Shown: in pieces, positions 42,541 to 51,217 of the stretch
Layout of the letters: every line of letters starts with the position of its first letter
Position numbering within the stretch: position 1 is the first letter of the stretch
DNA from: RBG-16-66-20 sp036560705
Lineage (GTDB): Bacteria; Pseudomonadota; Gammaproteobacteria; Burkholderiales; SG8-39
DNA: 64,000 nucleotides
NCBI GenBank assembly: GCA_036560705.1
Contig: DATBQR010000058.1
Coordinates: forward strand, 62,001 to 126,000
Direction: 5' to 3'
The notes under the pieces: model-generated
Told to the model about the DNA's origin: nothing
Database searches by the model: none
Seen by the model: only the letters and a program-made list of their open reading frames with translations
Program-made: the position numbers and the translations under genes

Positions 42541-43836
42541 CTATGCCGCGGCCGGAGCCGTCTGTTCCAGTTCCAGCGCGGCGGCGGCGAGCGCGAGGCG
42601 GCCCACCACGCCGTAGGCGTAGAAGCGGTTGGGCGGCGCGTCGCAGCCCGCGTGCGGATCCGGCACGCTGCAGGATTTCTCGAAGGCGAGCGGCACGAAA
42701 TGCATGCCGGGCGCGTTCAGGTTCTCGTCCGCGGCGCGCGCGCCGTGCACGCGGTAGAAGCCGCCGATGACGTAATGGTCGATCATGTACACCACCGGCT
42801 CGGCGGCTTTTTCCTCGACGCGCTCGACCGTGTGCACGCCCTCCTGGATGATCACGTCGTGCACCGCCAGCCCTTCCTTCACCACCGCCATCTTGTTGCG
42901 CTGCTTGCGGTTGAGATCGCGCACTTCCGCGGCGTCGTGCACCATCATCACGCCCATGCCGTAGGTGCCGGCGTCGGCCTTGACGGCGACATAGGGCCGG
43001 TCCTTGATGCCGTACTCGAGGTACTTGGCGCGGATTTTTTCCAGCAGCGACGAAACATTGGAGGCGAGGCATTCCTCGCCCTCGCGCGCCTGGAAGTCGA
43101 TCTCGCCGCAGCGCGCGTGGTAGGGATTCACCAGCCACGGATCGATCTGCAGCAGTTGCGCGAACTCCGCCGCGACCTGGTCGTAAGCAGAAAAGTGGCT
43201 GGATTTCCGGCGCACCGCCCAGCCCGCGTGCAGCGGCGGCAGCAGCACCTGCTCGTCCAGCCCGCGCAGAATTTCCGGGATGCCGGCGGACAGGTCGTTG
43301 TTGACCAGGATGGCGCAGGGATCGAATCCTTCCACGCCCAGCCGCCCGCCCGTGCCGGATGTGACCCGTTTCAGCGGCTCGGCGATCAGCTTCCTGCCGG
43401 TCGCCGTCTCGAGCTCGGTCGGCGCGGTGATTTCCGGATTCAGGCTGCCGATGCGCACCTCGAGCCCCGTCTGGCGCAGGATCGCCGCCAGCGTGGCGAC
43501 GTTTTCCAGGTACCACCGGTTGCGCGTGTGGTTCTCCGGGATCAGCAGCAGGTTCTTCGCGTCGGGGCAGATTTTCTCGATCGCCGCGGTGGCCGCCTGC
43601 ACCGCGAGCGGCGTGAACGCCGGGCCGAGGTTGTTGAAGCCGCCGGGGAACAGGTTGGTGTCCACCGGCGCCAGCTTGAAGCCGGAATTGCGCAGGTCCA
43701 CCGAACAGTAGAAGGGCGCTTCCTGCGCCTGCCAGCGCAGGCGGAACCAGCGCTCGATCGCCACGTTGGCATCCAGCACGCGCTGCTCCAGTTCGAGCAG
43801 CGGGCCGTTGAGTGCGGTAATGAGATGCGGGACCAT
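42541..43836 (-). CDS. gshA: Glutamate-cysteine ligase (Acidithiobacillus-type GshA)
   Basis: A 431-residue enzyme for the first step of glutathione synthesis. It belongs to the proteobacterial type first described in Acidithiobacillus and differs from the E. coli type. Recognisable pieces are VPHLITALNGPLLELEQRVL at the start, STGxGGRLGVEGF-like (SGTGGRLGVEGFDP), and YVAVKADAGTYGMGVM. AAGGGGG lies seven bases before the ATG. It is the first gene of the gshA-gshB-EIIA-ptsH-ptsI group. Confidence 0.92.
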   Translation of the reverse strand: MVPHLITALNGPLLELEQRVLDANVAIERWFRLRWQAQEAPFYCSVDLRNSGFKLAPVDTNLFPGGFNNLGPAFTPLAVQAATAAIEKICPDAKNLLLIPENHTRNRWYLENVATLAAILRQTGLEVRIGSLNPEITAPTELETATGRKLIAEPLKRVTSGTGGRLGVEGFDPCAILVNNDLSAGIPEILRGLDEQVLLPPLHAGWAVRRKSSHFSAYDQVAAEFAQLLQIDPWLVNPYHARCGEIDFQAREGEECLASNVSSLLEKIRAKYLEYGIKDRPYVAVKADAGTYGMGVMMVHDAAEVRDLNRKQRNKMAVVKEGLAVHDVIIQEGVHTVERVEEKAAEPVVYMIDHYVIGGFYRVHGARAADENLNAPGMHFVPLAFEKSCSVPDPHAGCDAPPNRFYAYGVVGRLALAAAALELEQTAPAAA

Positions 43837-43909
43837 GGCAGGACCCCCTTTAATCCGGTGGCTGAAGACGCGGGGCCGCGGCCCCGCTTGACGGGCGGCG
43901 CGCGGACTC

Positions 43910-44440
43910 CTACTTCTTGGCGGCCGCGGCGGGCTTGGGTTGCGCCGGCTCGGCCGGCTCTTTCAGGCTGCCGCCGGACTGGTTCGCCATGTAGACGATG
44001 GCGCGCGAGAGCTCGAAATCTGTCAGGTCAGCCGCGCCGCCGCGCGGCGGCATGGCTTTCTCGCCCTTGATCGCAGTCGCGAGCAGGTGGTTGAAGCCTT
44101 CCTTGATGCGCGGTCCCCAGGCGGCCTTGTCGCCGATCTTGGGCGCGCCCGCGGCGCCGGTGAGGTGGCAGGCCCCGCAAATCGCCTTGACGATTTCCTC
44201 GCCCGCGCGCGGCGCGCCGGGTGCTCCGGGCGCGGCGCCGAATTCCACCGTGGCGATCGGCCGGATGCGCGCGGCGACCGCCTCCGGCGTGAGCGCGGCG
44301 GGATCCGCGTGCGGCCGGTTTATCACCAGCTGCACCACCATCACGATGCCGAAGATCGGCACCACGAAGGCAAGCAGGATCACGGTGATCAGCTGCTGCG
44401 GCGTCTTGATGAAAGAGGAATGCTCGTCGTGCTCGGCCAT
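43910..44440 (-). CDS. Membrane-anchored c-type cytochrome (c5-like)
   Basis: A 176-residue protein with an N-terminal membrane anchor (about 17-40) and one haem-binding CGACH (88-92). The likely Met ligand is in KAMPPRGG, and the C-terminal helix reads LSRAIVYMANQSGG. The arrangement fits cytochrome c5-like electron carriers facing the periplasm. A long Ala/Pro-rich segment links anchor and haem domain, and the tail is Pro/Ala/Lys-rich. The redox partner is not known. Confidence 0.9.
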   Translation of the reverse strand: MAEHDEHSSFIKTPQQLITVILLAFVVPIFGIVMVVQLVINRPHADPAALTPEAVAARIRPIATVEFGAAPGAPGAPRAGEEIVKAICGACHLTGAAGAPKIGDKAAWGPRIKEGFNHLLATAIKGEKAMPPRGGAADLTDFELSRAIVYMANQSGGSLKEPAEPAQPKPAAAAKK

Positions 44441-44505
44441 GCGGCGTCCCCGGAACAGTGCGTGTAAAATGCTGATTTTAGCGTGAAACTCGCGGTATCA
44501 GGAAG

Positions 44506-44582
44506 GCGCCCGTAGCTCAGCTGGATAGAGTACTGCCCTCCGAAGGCAGGGGTCGGACGTTCGAATCGTCTCGGGCGCGCCA
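44506..44582 (+). tRNA. tRNA-Arg (anticodon CCG)
   Basis: A 77-base cloverleaf: acceptor GCGCCCG pairs with CGGGCGC, the D arm has AGCTCAGCTGGATAGAGT, the anticodon stem CTGCC/GGCAG holds the loop CTCCGAA (anticodon CCG, reading CGG), and the T arm has GTTCGAATC. The CCA end is encoded. It is followed 17 bases on by a strong terminator. Confidence 0.97.
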
Positions 44583-44598
44583 ACACTGCAAACCAAAG

Positions 44599-44625
44599 AA
44601 AAGGCCGCCCGCGGGCGGCCTTTTT
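44599..44625. terminator. Bidirectional terminator after tRNA-Arg
   Basis: AAAAGGCCGCCC and GGGCGGCCTTTTT form a 10+ bp stem with a two-base loop and T runs on both strands. It ends the tRNA transcript and the leftward dienelactone-hydrolase transcript, whose stop is at 44642. Confidence 0.85.
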
Positions 44626-44641
44626 CATTGCGTCGAAAAAA

Positions 44642-45535
44642 TCAGGCGACGCCGTTTTTCTTGAACCAGGCGAGCATCCGCTTCCAGCCGTCCTCGGCCT
44701 CGGCCTTGCGGTAGGTCGGCCGGTAGTCGGCGTGGAAGCCGTGCGGCACGCCCGGGTAGACCTGGATCGGGCAGGTCTTGTCCTTGCCGAAGGCGAGCAG
44801 GCCGGCGCGCAGGCGCTCGACCTGGTCCTGCGTAATTCCCTGGTCGGCGCCGGCGTAGAGGCCGAGCACCGGGCAGTGGATCTGGTCGGTGACGTCGAGC
44901 GGACCCTGCGTCATCGCCGGCGGGATCGGCATCAGCGAGCCGTACCAGGACGTCGCGGCCTTGATCTTCTTCTGGTGCGCGACGTACATCCAGACCATGC
45001 GGCCGCCGCGGCAATTGCCGGTGAGGCCGAGCTTGGCCGTGTTGGCGCGCTTGTGCTTCTCGGCCCAGCCGAGCACCGCGTCTAGATCAGCGTAGGCCTG
45101 GTCGTCGGTGAGCTTGTTGGCGCCCGCGATCACGTCCTTGATGTCGGTGAGCTTCGCCAGGTCGCCGATGCGGAAGTAGGGGTCCGAGGAGACGGCGAAG
45201 TAGCCCGCCTTGGCGAGGCGGCGGCACATGTCCTTCTGGTACTCGTGCAGGCCCCAGATTTCCGGGATGACGATGACCACGGCGTGCCTGCCGCCGGCCT
45301 TGGGCACCGCGTAGTACGCGGGAATGTCGCCGACCTTGAAGTCGCCGCCCTCCAGCCCGTCCATCGGCGTCTTGATGGCCTGCGCCAGCACCGGTTCGGC
45401 GGTGACGGCGAAGCCGGCGGCAATCGCCGCGGCGATGAAAGCGCGCCGGTTGATGGGCGTCTCGGGAACGAGGCTGTTGAAATGATCGTCGGACCACAGG
45501 CCCGGGGTTGTACTTGCGGGGGCTTCCTTGAGCAT
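44642..45535 (-). CDS. Dienelactone hydrolase family protein, exported (Tat-like signal)
   Basis: A 297-residue alpha/beta hydrolase. The N-terminus has a twin-arginine-type signal (NRRAFIAAAIAAG, Arg30-Arg31) cut near EPVLAQA. The catalytic Cys175 lies in GNCRGGR, and the His in GVPHGFHAD near the C-terminus. DLH enzymes open lactones such as dienelactone in aromatic degradation, but many members have other substrates. The ATG at 45535 yields the signal. Confidence 0.85.
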   Translation of the reverse strand: MLKEAPASTTPGLWSDDHFNSLVPETPINRRAFIAAAIAAGFAVTAEPVLAQAIKTPMDGLEGGDFKVGDIPAYYAVPKAGGRHAVVIVIPEIWGLHEYQKDMCRRLAKAGYFAVSSDPYFRIGDLAKLTDIKDVIAGANKLTDDQAYADLDAVLGWAEKHKRANTAKLGLTGNCRGGRMVWMYVAHQKKIKAATSWYGSLMPIPPAMTQGPLDVTDQIHCPVLGLYAGADQGITQDQVERLRAGLLAFGKDKTCPIQVYPGVPHGFHADYRPTYRKAEAEDGWKRMLAWFKKNGVA

Positions 45536-45588
45536 TGCGGCGTCTCCTCGCTGGTTGTGTGTCTGCGTAAACGTACCACCGTTGGGCT

Positions 45589-46866
45589 CTATTCCCGCGA
45601 CAGCCGCGCGGGCAGCCTGCCGGCGGGGCGCTGTTTCGCGCGCTCCTCGCGCACGGCCCGGGCCAGCGCCGCGTTTCCCGTTTTTCCCGCCGAATCCAGC
45701 AGCAGCAGGGTGAAAAGGTCGCGCTGCGCGTGGCTGCCGCCGAGGCGATGCAGCTCCTTGCGTACCGGCGCCAGGCGTTCGACGACGCGCGCGTGATCCT
45801 TCGCGCGCCACGCCACGGCGGCGTCGCACGCCGCCCGGCCCACGGCGGAATGGACGCGCGAGGTCGTGCCCCGCCCCTCCAGCTTCGGCACTTCGCCCAG
45901 CGCCATGGCGTAGTGCGCGTCAACGAAGGCGAGCACCGAACCGCCCGACTGCTCCTTCACGACCGCCGCGGCGGCCTGCCAGCGGGGGCCGACGTCGACG
46001 CCCGACAGCTCCAGGCGCGCCAGCAGCGAGATGTCGTTGCACAGCGAAAGGTTTTCGCTCGAGCCGTCGGCCCAGATGCGCGCGTCGTAGAGCGCCAGCG
46101 CCTCGCCGGGCCGGTCCGCGCCCCAGTGCATCAGCGCCAGGTGCCACCACAGGTGGAAGCGGAAGAAGTTCGCCGTGTCCCAGTGCGGCGAAAGTCCCTG
46201 GATCCACGCCGTGCCCTCGGCCGCGCGGCCCTGCATCTCCATGACATGCGCCACCGCGTGCACCGCCCAGGGATCGGCGGGATTGATCCCGGCCGCCCGG
46301 CGCCCGTCGCGTTCGGCGGCGGCGTAGTCGCCGGATTCCTCCAGTCCGAAAGCGTGCAGGGCGAGCAGGTGGCCGTAGCCGGGCATGTGCTCGTCCCAGA
46401 CCTCGAGTGCGCGCGCCGGGCCGTCGCGCACGTTCGCCGCGTCGCCCATGTAGAAGTAGAGGTAGTTCGCCAGCTTGAGCGCGAGGAAATCGCGCGGGTG
46501 GTCCCGCAGGATGCCCTCCAGGAGTTCGCAGGTGCGTTCGAGTTCGCCGTCGCACCAGGCGCCGAGCGCGGCGATGTGGGCATTTTCTCTTGCGTTTGTA
46601 TCTTTGATCTTCAAAACCGATTCATGCATTTTCTTCGCCTTGGCGGCGAGGGCGGGCAATCCCATCAAATGCATGAAATAGCCCTGCAGGCAGAGCGCCA
46701 TCGGCATTGTGGGGTCCGCCTGAAGCGCGCGCTTGAGCGGAACCCCCGGCTCGCGCGAGAAGCCCACGTAGGCCCATACCGTGTCGTCGAAGGCGCGCGC
46801 GGCTTCGCCGTTCGCGGCGGTGAGCTCCAGGCCTAGGCGGTCGCGATGGAGGGCCGCTGGCGCCAT
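45589..46866 (-). CDS. TTC38-like tetratricopeptide repeat protein
   Basis: A 425-residue all-helical protein resembling the TTC38 (tetratricopeptide repeat protein 38) family. It has AAARAFDDTVWAY near the start, several TPR-like helices (about 50-230), and WHLALMHWGADRPGEALALYDARIW in the middle. Bacterial members have no assigned function. Its start overlaps the end of the amidase gene by 34 bases in a different frame. An AT-rich patch occurs at about 46581-46640. Confidence 0.75.
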   Translation of the reverse strand: MAPAALHRDRLGLELTAANGEAARAFDDTVWAYVGFSREPGVPLKRALQADPTMPMALCLQGYFMHLMGLPALAAKAKKMHESVLKIKDTNARENAHIAALGAWCDGELERTCELLEGILRDHPRDFLALKLANYLYFYMGDAANVRDGPARALEVWDEHMPGYGHLLALHAFGLEESGDYAAAERDGRRAAGINPADPWAVHAVAHVMEMQGRAAEGTAWIQGLSPHWDTANFFRFHLWWHLALMHWGADRPGEALALYDARIWADGSSENLSLCNDISLLARLELSGVDVGPRWQAAAAVVKEQSGGSVLAFVDAHYAMALGEVPKLEGRGTTSRVHSAVGRAACDAAVAWRAKDHARVVERLAPVRKELHRLGGSHAQRDLFTLLLLDSAGKTGNAALARAVREERAKQRPAGRLPARLSRE

Positions 46867-48251
46867 GCCTGTGTTTCCCGTTCGAAAGCATGCGCGAGCT
46901 GCAGCACGCCGACATCGTCGCGATAGCGGCCGACGATCTGCAGCCCGACCGGCAACGGCGGCGTGTCGCCGGTGAATCCCGCCGGCACCGAGATCGCCGG
47001 GTGACTGGTGATGGTGATGTAGTAGCAGCTCTTCATCCAGTCGAGGTAATTGCCCATTTTCTCGCCGGCGATCAGCGTCGGGTACTCGATCTCGGCGGGG
47101 AAGGGCGGCAGCTGGTTCACCGGGCAGAGCAGGAATTCGTAGCGCTCGAGGAACACGCGCATGCGATGGTAGAGCGTGTTGCGCAGCGTTTCGGCGCGGG
47201 CGATTTTTTCGGGCGTGAGCTGAAGTCCCTGCTCGACGTTCCAGGCGATCGAATCCTTGACTTCGCGGCGGCGCGTCTTCACCAGCTCGCTGTAGTTCTG
47301 CACGAAGGCGACGGCGCGCATGGTTTCGAAGGCTTCCGTCGCGCCGGCAAAGTCGGGCTCGGCCTCCTCGACGATGCAGCCGAGATCCTTGAATACCTTC
47401 CGTTGTCTTTCGAGGACGGCGGTAACGCGCGGATCCATCGGCAGCCCGCCGAGGTTCCGGCTCCAGGCGATTTTCGTTTTTTTGAAGTTACGGACGAGAG
47501 AAGAAGTAAATACCTTCCCCGATTCCGTCATCGACGTCGGCGCTCTTGCATCCGGGCCGGCCATGGCCGAGAGGAGGAAGGCGGCATCCTCGACCGTGCG
47601 CGCGATGGGCCCCAGCACGCCGAGCGTGTTCCAGGCGCTCGGCGCCGGCCAGGACGGCACGCGCCCGGGCGAGGGCCGGAAGCCGACGACGTTGCAGAAA
47701 TTGCCCGGGTTGCGCAGCGATGCCGCCAGGTCGCCGCCGTCGGCGAAGGGCAGCATGCCGGAAGCGACGGCCGCCGCCGCGCCGCCCGAGGAGCCGCCGG
47801 CGCTCTTGCTCGGGTCGTAGGGGTTGAGCGTGGCGCCGAACACCAGGTTGAAGGTGTGGCTGCCGGCGGCGAATTCGGGAAGATTGGTCTTGCCGATAGT
47901 GATCGCGCCGGCGGCCGACAGCCGCTCCACGATGAGGTGATCCTCTTTCGGCACGTGGTCCTTGTAGACGGGCGAGCCGGAGGTGGTGCGGATGCCGCGC
48001 GTCGGCACGTTGTCCTTGTAGGCGATCGGCAGGCCCGCCAGGGGTTTGGCTTTGTTCGACTTGAAGTTCCTGTCGAACTTTTTCGCCCCCGCAAGGGCGA
48101 GCTCGGGCAGGAAAGTCACGATGGCATTCACCTTCGGGTTCACGCGCTCGATCTGCGCGATGAAGGCCTTCATCACCTCGGTGGCGGAAAGCTTGCGGCT
48201 GCGCACGAGTTGCGCCAGCCTTTTTGCGGACGTAAAGCAGATGTCTGTCAT
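46833..48251 (-). CDS. Amidase (amidase-signature family)
   Basis: A 472-residue amidase. The triad is visible as Lys in LPIAYKDNVP, Ser in AGGSSGGAAAAVASG, and Ser in DLAASLRNPG. The motif reads DLAAS where many members have D-GGS. It hydrolyses an unknown amide. It is distinct from GatA of this window. A patch of low GC with a T7 run lies at about 47470-47530. The TTC38-like gene overlaps its 3' end. Confidence 0.9.
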   Translation of the reverse strand: MTDICFTSAKRLAQLVRSRKLSATEVMKAFIAQIERVNPKVNAIVTFLPELALAGAKKFDRNFKSNKAKPLAGLPIAYKDNVPTRGIRTTSGSPVYKDHVPKEDHLIVERLSAAGAITIGKTNLPEFAAGSHTFNLVFGATLNPYDPSKSAGGSSGGAAAAVASGMLPFADGGDLAASLRNPGNFCNVVGFRPSPGRVPSWPAPSAWNTLGVLGPIARTVEDAAFLLSAMAGPDARAPTSMTESGKVFTSSLVRNFKKTKIAWSRNLGGLPMDPRVTAVLERQRKVFKDLGCIVEEAEPDFAGATEAFETMRAVAFVQNYSELVKTRRREVKDSIAWNVEQGLQLTPEKIARAETLRNTLYHRMRVFLERYEFLLCPVNQLPPFPAEIEYPTLIAGEKMGNYLDWMKSCYYITITSHPAISVPAGFTGDTPPLPVGLQIVGRYRDDVGVLQLAHAFERETQAWRQRPSIATA

Positions 48252-48279
48252 AGGAGCACGATGCCGTATGGTCCCTGCA

Positions 48280-49767
48280 TTAAAGCAATACGATATCGTA
48301 TTGCTCCTGCGAATAGCCTGTCTCGACCTGGAGCGAAACCGGCTTGCCGATGAAATCCGAGAGCATCGCCAGCGCGCCCGATTCCTCTTCGTGGAACAGG
48401 TCGCATACCGCCTGGGACGCCAGCACGCGGAACTCGCTCGCCTTGAAGGCGCGCGCCTCGCGCAGGACCTCGCGCAGGATCTCGTAGCACAGCGTGCGCG
48501 CGGTTTTCAGCTGGCCGCGGCCGCCGCAGGCGGCGCAGGGCTCGCACAGCACGTGCGCGAGCGACTCGCGGGTGCGCTTGCGCGTCATTTCCACCAGCCC
48601 GAGCGCGGTGAAGCCGCTCACCGTCATGCGCGTGCGGTCGCGCGCCAGCGCGCGGCGGAATTCCTCCAGCACCGCCGCGCGGTGGGCTTCGGAGGCCATG
48701 TCGATGAAATCGACCACGATGATGCCGCCGAGGTTGCGCAGCCGCAGCTGGCGCGCGATCGCCTGCGCCGCCTCGAGGTTGGTCTTGAACACGGTGTCGT
48801 CGAAGTTGCGCTGGCCGACGAAGCCGCCGGTATTGACGTCGATGGTGGTCATCGCCTCGGTCTGGTCGATGACCAGCGTTCCCCCGGACTTGAGGTCGAC
48901 CCGGCGCGCGAGCGCCTTCTCGATTTCCTGTTCGACGTTGTAGGCGTCGAACAGCGGCCGCTCGCCGGTGTAGTGCTCCAGCCTGCCGCGCAGCCGCGGC
49001 ATGTAGGCCTGCGCGAAGGCATCGAGTTTCTGGTGGTTCTCGCGCGAATCGACGCGCACCGCCGAGATGCCGTCGGACACCATGTCGCGCAGCACGCGCT
49101 GCGCGAGGGACAGGTCCTGGTAGACGAGCTTGGGCGGCTGCGCCGCCAGCGAACGTTCGCCGATATCGCGCCAAATGTTGCGCAGGTACTCGATGTCGGC
49201 GCGCAGTTCTTCGTCGCTGGCGCTTTCCGCAAGCGTGCGCAGGATGAAGCCGCCCTTTTCGTCGGCGGGAACCAGTTCCTTCAGCTTCTCGCGCAGCGCC
49301 GCGCGCCCGGCTTCGTCCTCGATGCGCTGCGAGATGCCGATGTGCGGGTCCTGCGGCAGGTAGACCAGCAGCCGGCCGGCGACCGACAGCTGCGTCGAGA
49401 GCCGGGCCCCCTTGGTGCCGATCGGGTCCTTGAGCACCTGCACCAGCACCGGCTGGCCCTCAGCAAGCAGTTTTTCGATCGGCTTGCCGGGATCGCCGTT
49501 TGTTTTTCTGTGTTCCCCGCCGTCGGCGCCGGCGCGCCGGTGCTCCCACACGTCGGCGACATGAAGAAAGGCGGCGCGTTCCAGGCCGATCTCGACGAAC
49601 GCCGACTGCATGCCCGGCAGCACGCGCGCGACCTTGCCCATGTAGATGTTGCCGACCAGGCCGCGGCTGGCCGCGCGTTCGACGACCAGTTCCTGCACCT
49701 GGCCGGCAGAGAGGACGGCGACGCGGGTCTCCTGCGGCGTGACGTTGACGAGGATTTCGTCGCTCAT
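48280..49767 (-). CDS. rng: Ribonuclease G
   Basis: A 495-residue endoribonuclease of the RNase E/G family. An N-terminal S1 domain (about 35-130) is followed by the RNase-H-like and DNase-I-like domains with the catalytic aspartates in TTIDVNTG and VVDFIDM. The Zn-link is CEPCAACGGRGQ. Between the S1 strands is a short insert (EHRRAGADGGEHRKTNGDPG). It matures rRNA ends and decays mRNA. The ATG overlaps the maf stop. Confidence 0.95.
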   Translation of the reverse strand: MSDEILVNVTPQETRVAVLSAGQVQELVVERAASRGLVGNIYMGKVARVLPGMQSAFVEIGLERAAFLHVADVWEHRRAGADGGEHRKTNGDPGKPIEKLLAEGQPVLVQVLKDPIGTKGARLSTQLSVAGRLLVYLPQDPHIGISQRIEDEAGRAALREKLKELVPADEKGGFILRTLAESASDEELRADIEYLRNIWRDIGERSLAAQPPKLVYQDLSLAQRVLRDMVSDGISAVRVDSRENHQKLDAFAQAYMPRLRGRLEHYTGERPLFDAYNVEQEIEKALARRVDLKSGGTLVIDQTEAMTTIDVNTGGFVGQRNFDDTVFKTNLEAAQAIARQLRLRNLGGIIVVDFIDMASEAHRAAVLEEFRRALARDRTRMTVSGFTALGLVEMTRKRTRESLAHVLCEPCAACGGRGQLKTARTLCYEILREVLREARAFKASEFRVLASQAVCDLFHEEESGALAMLSDFIGKPVSLQVETGYSQEQYDIVLL

Positions 49768-50396
49768 TTCCGCCGGTCGCGCTGCGCGCCCATGCGCTCG
49801 AGGAGCTCGGCGGTCTCGTACAGCGGCAGGCCCATCACCCCGGAGAAACTGCCGCGCAGCTCCACCACGAACTGCGCCGCGCGGCCCTGGATCGCGTAGC
49901 CGCCGGCCTTGTCGTCGCCTTCGCCGGTGGCGACGTACTGGCGGATGTCTTCCGCCGACAACGGCCTGAACTGCACTTCGGATACCGACAGCACGCATTC
50001 GAACTGCGTTTCGTGCTTGATGGCGACCGCGGTGAGCACTTCGTGCCGGCTGCCTGAGAGGGCGGCGAGCATGTCGGCCGCCTCGCGGCGGCCCGCCGGC
50101 TTGCCGAGAATCCGTTCGCCGACCGCCACCGTGGTGTCGGCGGCGAGCACCGCGGCGCGCGGCAGGTTACGCTGCTCCAGGCGCTTCCAGCCGGCCTGCG
50201 CCTTGGCGCGCGCCACGCGCTCGACGTAGGCGCGCGGCTGCTCGCCCGCGAGCGGCGCCTCGTCGAGTTCCGGATCGGTCTCGGGCTTGTCGCGGAACAG
50301 CAGCATGTGGAAGCGCACGCCGATTTGCGACAGCAGTTCGCGCCGGCGCGGACTGCGCGACGCAAGATAAATACTGCGGTCGAGCTGGGTGATCAC
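49764..50396 (-). CDS. maf: Maf-family nucleoside triphosphate pyrophosphatase
   Basis: A 210-residue house-cleaning pyrophosphatase with the signature IYLASRSPRRRELL at the N-terminus and LAADTTVAVGERILGKP (catalytic Asp). It probably hydrolyses dTTP/UTP or modified nucleotides. GTG at 50396 is the start nearest the family N-terminus; the frame extends upstream over rlmH in a different frame. It overlaps rng by four bases. Confidence 0.93.
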   Translation of the reverse strand: MITQLDRSIYLASRSPRRRELLSQIGVRFHMLLFRDKPETDPELDEAPLAGEQPRAYVERVARAKAQAGWKRLEQRNLPRAAVLAADTTVAVGERILGKPAGRREAADMLAALSGSRHEVLTAVAIKHETQFECVLSVSEVQFRPLSAEDIRQYVATGEGDDKAGGYAIQGRAAQFVVELRGSFSGVMGLPLYETAELLERMGAQRDRRK

Positions 50397-50415
50397 GGGA
50401 CCGCGAAGTTTAAGG

Positions 50416-50829
50416 CTAATCCCGGTGGTACGGATGCCCTGTGAGCAGCGTTGCTGCGCGGTAAAGCTGTTCGCACAGCAAGACCTGTGCGAGAGCATGC
50501 GGTAGCGTGAGCGCGGACAGGCGCAGCAGCAGCGCGGCGCGTTTTTTTATCGCCGGATCCAGCCCGTCGGCGCCGCCGATGACGAAGGCCGTGGGTTCGG
50601 CGAGCAGCGCCGCGAACTGCCGGGTGGTGAGGTCCCTGCCGCGCTCATCGAGGGCCACCACGCGCGTGTCGGCCGGGATTTTCTCGCGGATTTTTCCCGC
50701 GTCCCGGGGCTTGAGCTGCAGCAGCTTTACTTCGTAGCCGCGCGGCATGCGTTCGAGATACTGGTCGCGGGCCGCTTCGGCCCAGGCCGGCAGCCTATTT
50801 ACGACGGCGAGGACGAGCAGTCTTGGCAC
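50416..50829 (-). CDS. rlmH: 23S rRNA pseudouridine-1915 N3-methyltransferase RlmH
   Basis: A 137-residue SPOUT methyltransferase, about 18 residues shorter than E. coli RlmH. The missing part is in the loop around KPRDAGKIREK. The SAM-knot residues (FVIGGADGLDP), LSALTLPHALAQVLLCEQLYRA, and the C-terminal HPYHRD are intact, so it should be active. The GTG start lies inside the end of rsfS; the genes overlap by 35 bases. Confidence 0.93.
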   Translation of the reverse strand: MPRLLVLAVVNRLPAWAEAARDQYLERMPRGYEVKLLQLKPRDAGKIREKIPADTRVVALDERGRDLTTRQFAALLAEPTAFVIGGADGLDPAIKKRAALLLRLSALTLPHALAQVLLCEQLYRAATLLTGHPYHRD

Positions 50830-51217
50830 GGGCGCGGGGTTTGCTGGCCGGTTTTGCCTTGGGTTTGGGCCTGGGTTTCGCTTTTATCCTTACTTCCTTG
50901 CCGCCCCAGAGTTCTTCCAGGTTGTAGAAGCTGCGCACCGCGGGGTGCATTACATGGACCACGATGTCGCCCAGGTCGACCAGCACCCATTCGCCGTTGC
51001 GGCGGCCCTCGACGCCGACGATGTTCGCGCCCAGCGCCTTGAGCTTCTCCTGGACGTTCACGGCCAGCGCATTCACCTGCCGGTTCGAGTCGCCGCTGGC
51101 GATCACCACCCGCTCGAAGTAGGCGGTCTGCCTGGCGACGTTGTACACCACGATGTCGCGGCCCTTGACGTCTTCCAGCGCCTCGACGACGGCGCGTTCC
51201 TTCTTCTTGATGTCCAT
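50795..51217 (-). CDS. rsfS: Ribosome silencing factor RsfS
   Basis: A 140-residue protein with the RsfS domain (about 5-108: ALEDVKGRDIVVYNV, GDSNRQVNALA, EWVLVDLGDIVVHVMHP) and an added basic Lys/Pro/Arg/Ala-rich tail (about 112-140). RsfS binds ribosomal protein uL14 and blocks subunit joining when nutrients are low. The tail overlaps the start of rlmH. The ATG shares one base with the nadD stop. Confidence 0.94.
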   Translation of the reverse strand: MDIKKKERAVVEALEDVKGRDIVVYNVARQTAYFERVVIASGDSNRQVNALAVNVQEKLKALGANIVGVEGRRNGEWVLVDLGDIVVHVMHPAVRSFYNLEELWGGKEVRIKAKPRPKPKAKPASKPRARAKTARPRRRK

